This document shows, in pieces, positions 6,129-7,322 of a DNA stretch of 7,322 nucleotides. The stretch's first letter is position 1, and the number at the start of each line of letters is the position of its first letter. The position numbers and the translations under genes are program-made. Origin of the DNA: Chloroflexota bacterium (lineage in GTDB: Bacteria; Chloroflexota; UBA6077; JACCZL01); the NCBI GenBank assembly GCA_013695975.1, contig JACCZL010000412.1:1-7322 (forward strand), written 5' to 3'. The notes under the pieces are model-generated. The model made no database searches. It was not told the DNA's origin and worked only from the letters and a program-made list of their open reading frames with translations.

Positions 6129-7160
6129 ATGGCGGTGAGGGTCGGGATCAACGGGTTCGGGCGGATCGGACGGCAGGCGCTCAAGACGCTGATGCGGCGC
6201 CACGCGGGTGAGGTCGAGGTGGTCGGGATCAACGACCTGCTCGACACCAAAACCAACGCCCACCTCTTCAAGCACGACACCAACTACGGGACCCACGATG
6301 GGACCGTCGAGGCCCGCGAGTCGAGCATCGTGATCGACGGCCAGGAGATCGAGGTCTCGGCCGAGCGCGACCCGGCCAACATCCCGTGGAAGCGGTGGGG
6401 CGTCGAGCTGGTGGTCGAGTCGACCGGGTTCTTCACCGACGCCAACAAGGCCAAGGCCCATCTCGAGGCCGGCGCGCGCAAGGTGATTATCTCGGCGCCC
6501 GCTAAGAACGAGGACATCACGGTCGTCCTCGGGGTCAACGAAGACAAGTACGATCCCGATCGGCACCACGTCATCTCGAACGCCTCCTGCACGACCAACG
6601 GCCTGGCGCCGGTGGCGAAGGTGCTGTTCGACAACTTCGGCATCCAGAAGGGCCTGCTGACGACGGTCCACGCCTACACCAACTCGCAGAAGCTGCTCGA
6701 CGTGGCGACGACGGACCTGCGCGATGCCCGAGCGGCGGCGATGAACGTCGTGCCGGCCGCGACCGGCGCGGCCCGAGCGGTTGGGCTGGTCATCCCTGAG
6801 CTGCAGGGGCGGTTCACTGGCATGGCCTTCCGCGTCCCGGTCTCGACGGTCTCGGTGATCGACTTCACCGCGCAGCTCGAGAAGGAGGCGTCGGTTGACG
6901 AGATCAACGAGGTAATGAAGAAGGCCGCCGAGGGGCCGATGAAGGGCATCCTGGCCTACACCGAGGAGCCGCTGGTCTCGAGCGACCTGAAGGGCAACGA
7001 GCACTCGTCGATCTTCAGCGCGATGGACACGCTGGTGATCGGCGGCGACTTCTGCAAGGTGATCTCGTGGTACGACAACGAGTGGGGCTACGCCTGCCGC
7101 CTGGCCGACATCACCGCCTTTGTGGGTGCCCGGATGGGGGCCATGGCCGGGGCACGCTAG
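6129..7160 (+). CDS. gap: Type I glyceraldehyde-3-phosphate dehydrogenase
   Basis: This 343-residue enzyme oxidises glyceraldehyde-3-phosphate to 1,3-bisphosphoglycerate with NAD(P)+ and phosphate. The Rossmann fold opens with VGINGFGRIGRQ (5-16), and GINDL (33-37) bears Asp36, usual in NAD-preferring enzymes. The active-site motif SNASCTTN holds nucleophile Cys154. TTVHAYTNSQ holds His181, the base partner. STGAA-type phosphate-site sequence appears as ATGAARAVG (211-219), and GMAFRVPVSTVSV (231-243) carries the anion-binding Arg235. The C-terminal SWYDNEWGYACRL is canonical. Length is slightly over the usual 330-340 because of a short tail (GAMAGAR). Where many enzymes have PHKDLRRAR, this one has ATTDLRDAR; variation there is common, so the cofactor preference is not decided. 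It follows the palindrome after eno and precedes pgk by 46 bases in the same direction, suggesting one gap-pgk transcript. Confidence 0.98.
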   Translation: MAVRVGINGFGRIGRQALKTLMRRHAGEVEVVGINDLLDTKTNAHLFKHDTNYGTHDGTVEARESSIVIDGQEIEVSAERDPANIPWKRWGVELVVESTGFFTDANKAKAHLEAGARKVIISAPAKNEDITVVLGVNEDKYDPDRHHVISNASCTTNGLAPVAKVLFDNFGIQKGLLTTVHAYTNSQKLLDVATTDLRDARAAAMNVVPAATGAARAVGLVIPELQGRFTGMAFRVPVSTVSVIDFTAQLEKEASVDEINEVMKKAAEGPMKGILAYTEEPLVSSDLKGNEHSSIFSAMDTLVIGGDFCKVISWYDNEWGYACRLADITAFVGARMGAMAGAR

Positions 7161-7206
7161 CGAGCCGAGCCGCATGCTGATGGCCGTGGGTGTCGCTGGT
7201 GGTGGC

Positions 7207-7322
7207 ATGAAGAAGTCGGTTCGCGACCTCGACGTGAGGGGTAAGACGGTCCTGGTCCGCGTCGACTACAACGTGCCACTCGACAAGCAGGGGCGGGTGA
7301 CCGACGCGACCAGGATCGTCGC
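7207..7322 (+). CDS. pgk: Phosphoglycerate kinase, N-terminal fragment (partial)
   Basis: The frame runs 38 codons to the right edge. MKKSVRDLDVRGKTVLVRVD is followed by YNVPLD and TDATRI, the characteristic N-terminus of phosphoglycerate kinase, including the VLVRVDYNVPLD substrate-binding signature (Asp20, Asn22 and nearby Arg18 in this numbering). The enzyme transfers phosphate from 1,3-bisphosphoglycerate to ADP in the cytoplasm, the step after GAPDH. I chose ATG 7207 because the protein then begins as the family usually does. In-frame ATGs at 7174 and 7180 would add 11 or 9 residues (MLMAVGVAGGG). None of the three has a strong ribosome-binding site; GGTGGTGG before 7207 is a weak one. 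The gene is only 46 bases after gap, so it is likely co-transcribed. Confidence 0.92.
   Translation, partial: MKKSVRDLDVRGKTVLVRVDYNVPLDKQGRVTDATRIV

Noticed and set aside
6714..6743. GAPDH has DLRDAR where many enzymes have DLRRAR, possibly losing an anion-binding arginine
   Set aside because: This position varies widely in functional GAPDHs (Gly in E. coli and yeast, as I recall) while Arg235, Cys154 and His181 are intact, so it is not evidence of altered function.
6045..7208. 387-codon minus-strand open frame across gap and the palindrome
   Set aside because: Antisense shadow of GAPDH; His/Arg/Asp-rich translation with no recognisable motif.

Overview
The window is a strongly G+C-rich bacterial chromosome segment with tightly packed genes and a strong G/C bias at third codon positions. 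The protein styles suggest a Chloroflexota-type bacterium (perhaps Thermomicrobia-like): a short secreted calcium-binding repeat protein, a long NfeD-type membrane protease, and a dispersed-repeat-like C/G-rich hairpin between glycolytic genes. This taxonomic guess comes from memory of gene style and is only moderately supported.

Layout. The left half is read on the minus strand. It holds the N-terminal part of a probable membrane protein (1-229, running off the left edge), a secreted protein of 13 in-register RTX nonapeptides (409-948), and a two-gene unit. That unit is a histidine-phosphatase (phosphoglycerate-mutase-like) gene (2168-2857) whose TGA stop overlaps the GTG start of a DAHP-synthase homologue (1155-2171). 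A short divergent intergenic region at 2858-2933 carries a perfect hairpin. The right half is read on the plus strand: a small, probably frameshifted ORF (2934-3121), an NfeD/ClpP-class membrane serine protease (3373-4737), enolase (4734-6017, apparently starting with CTG), a long imperfect palindrome (6020-6112), type I glyceraldehyde-3-phosphate dehydrogenase (6129-7160), and the first 38 codons of phosphoglycerate kinase (7207 to the right edge).

How the genes fit together. gap, pgk and eno encode lower-glycolysis steps from glyceraldehyde-3-phosphate to phosphoenolpyruvate. The histidine phosphatase belongs to the superfamily that includes the missing mutase step. The DAHP-synthase fold normally consumes phosphoenolpyruvate to open the shikimate pathway. 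However, this DAHP-synthase homologue keeps the family's N-terminal regulatory-type domain and overall length but has changed all four metal-ligand positions and lost the KPRTSP substrate loop. It is therefore better read as a pseudo-enzyme or a repurposed protein.

Most interesting points: the DAHP-synthase-like protein with a dismantled active site; the non-canonical CTG start of enolase in a 4-nt overlap with nfeD; the frameshifted small gene behind a strong ribosome-binding site; and the eno-gap palindrome. I see no RNA genes, CRISPR array, insertion sequence or obvious mobile element.
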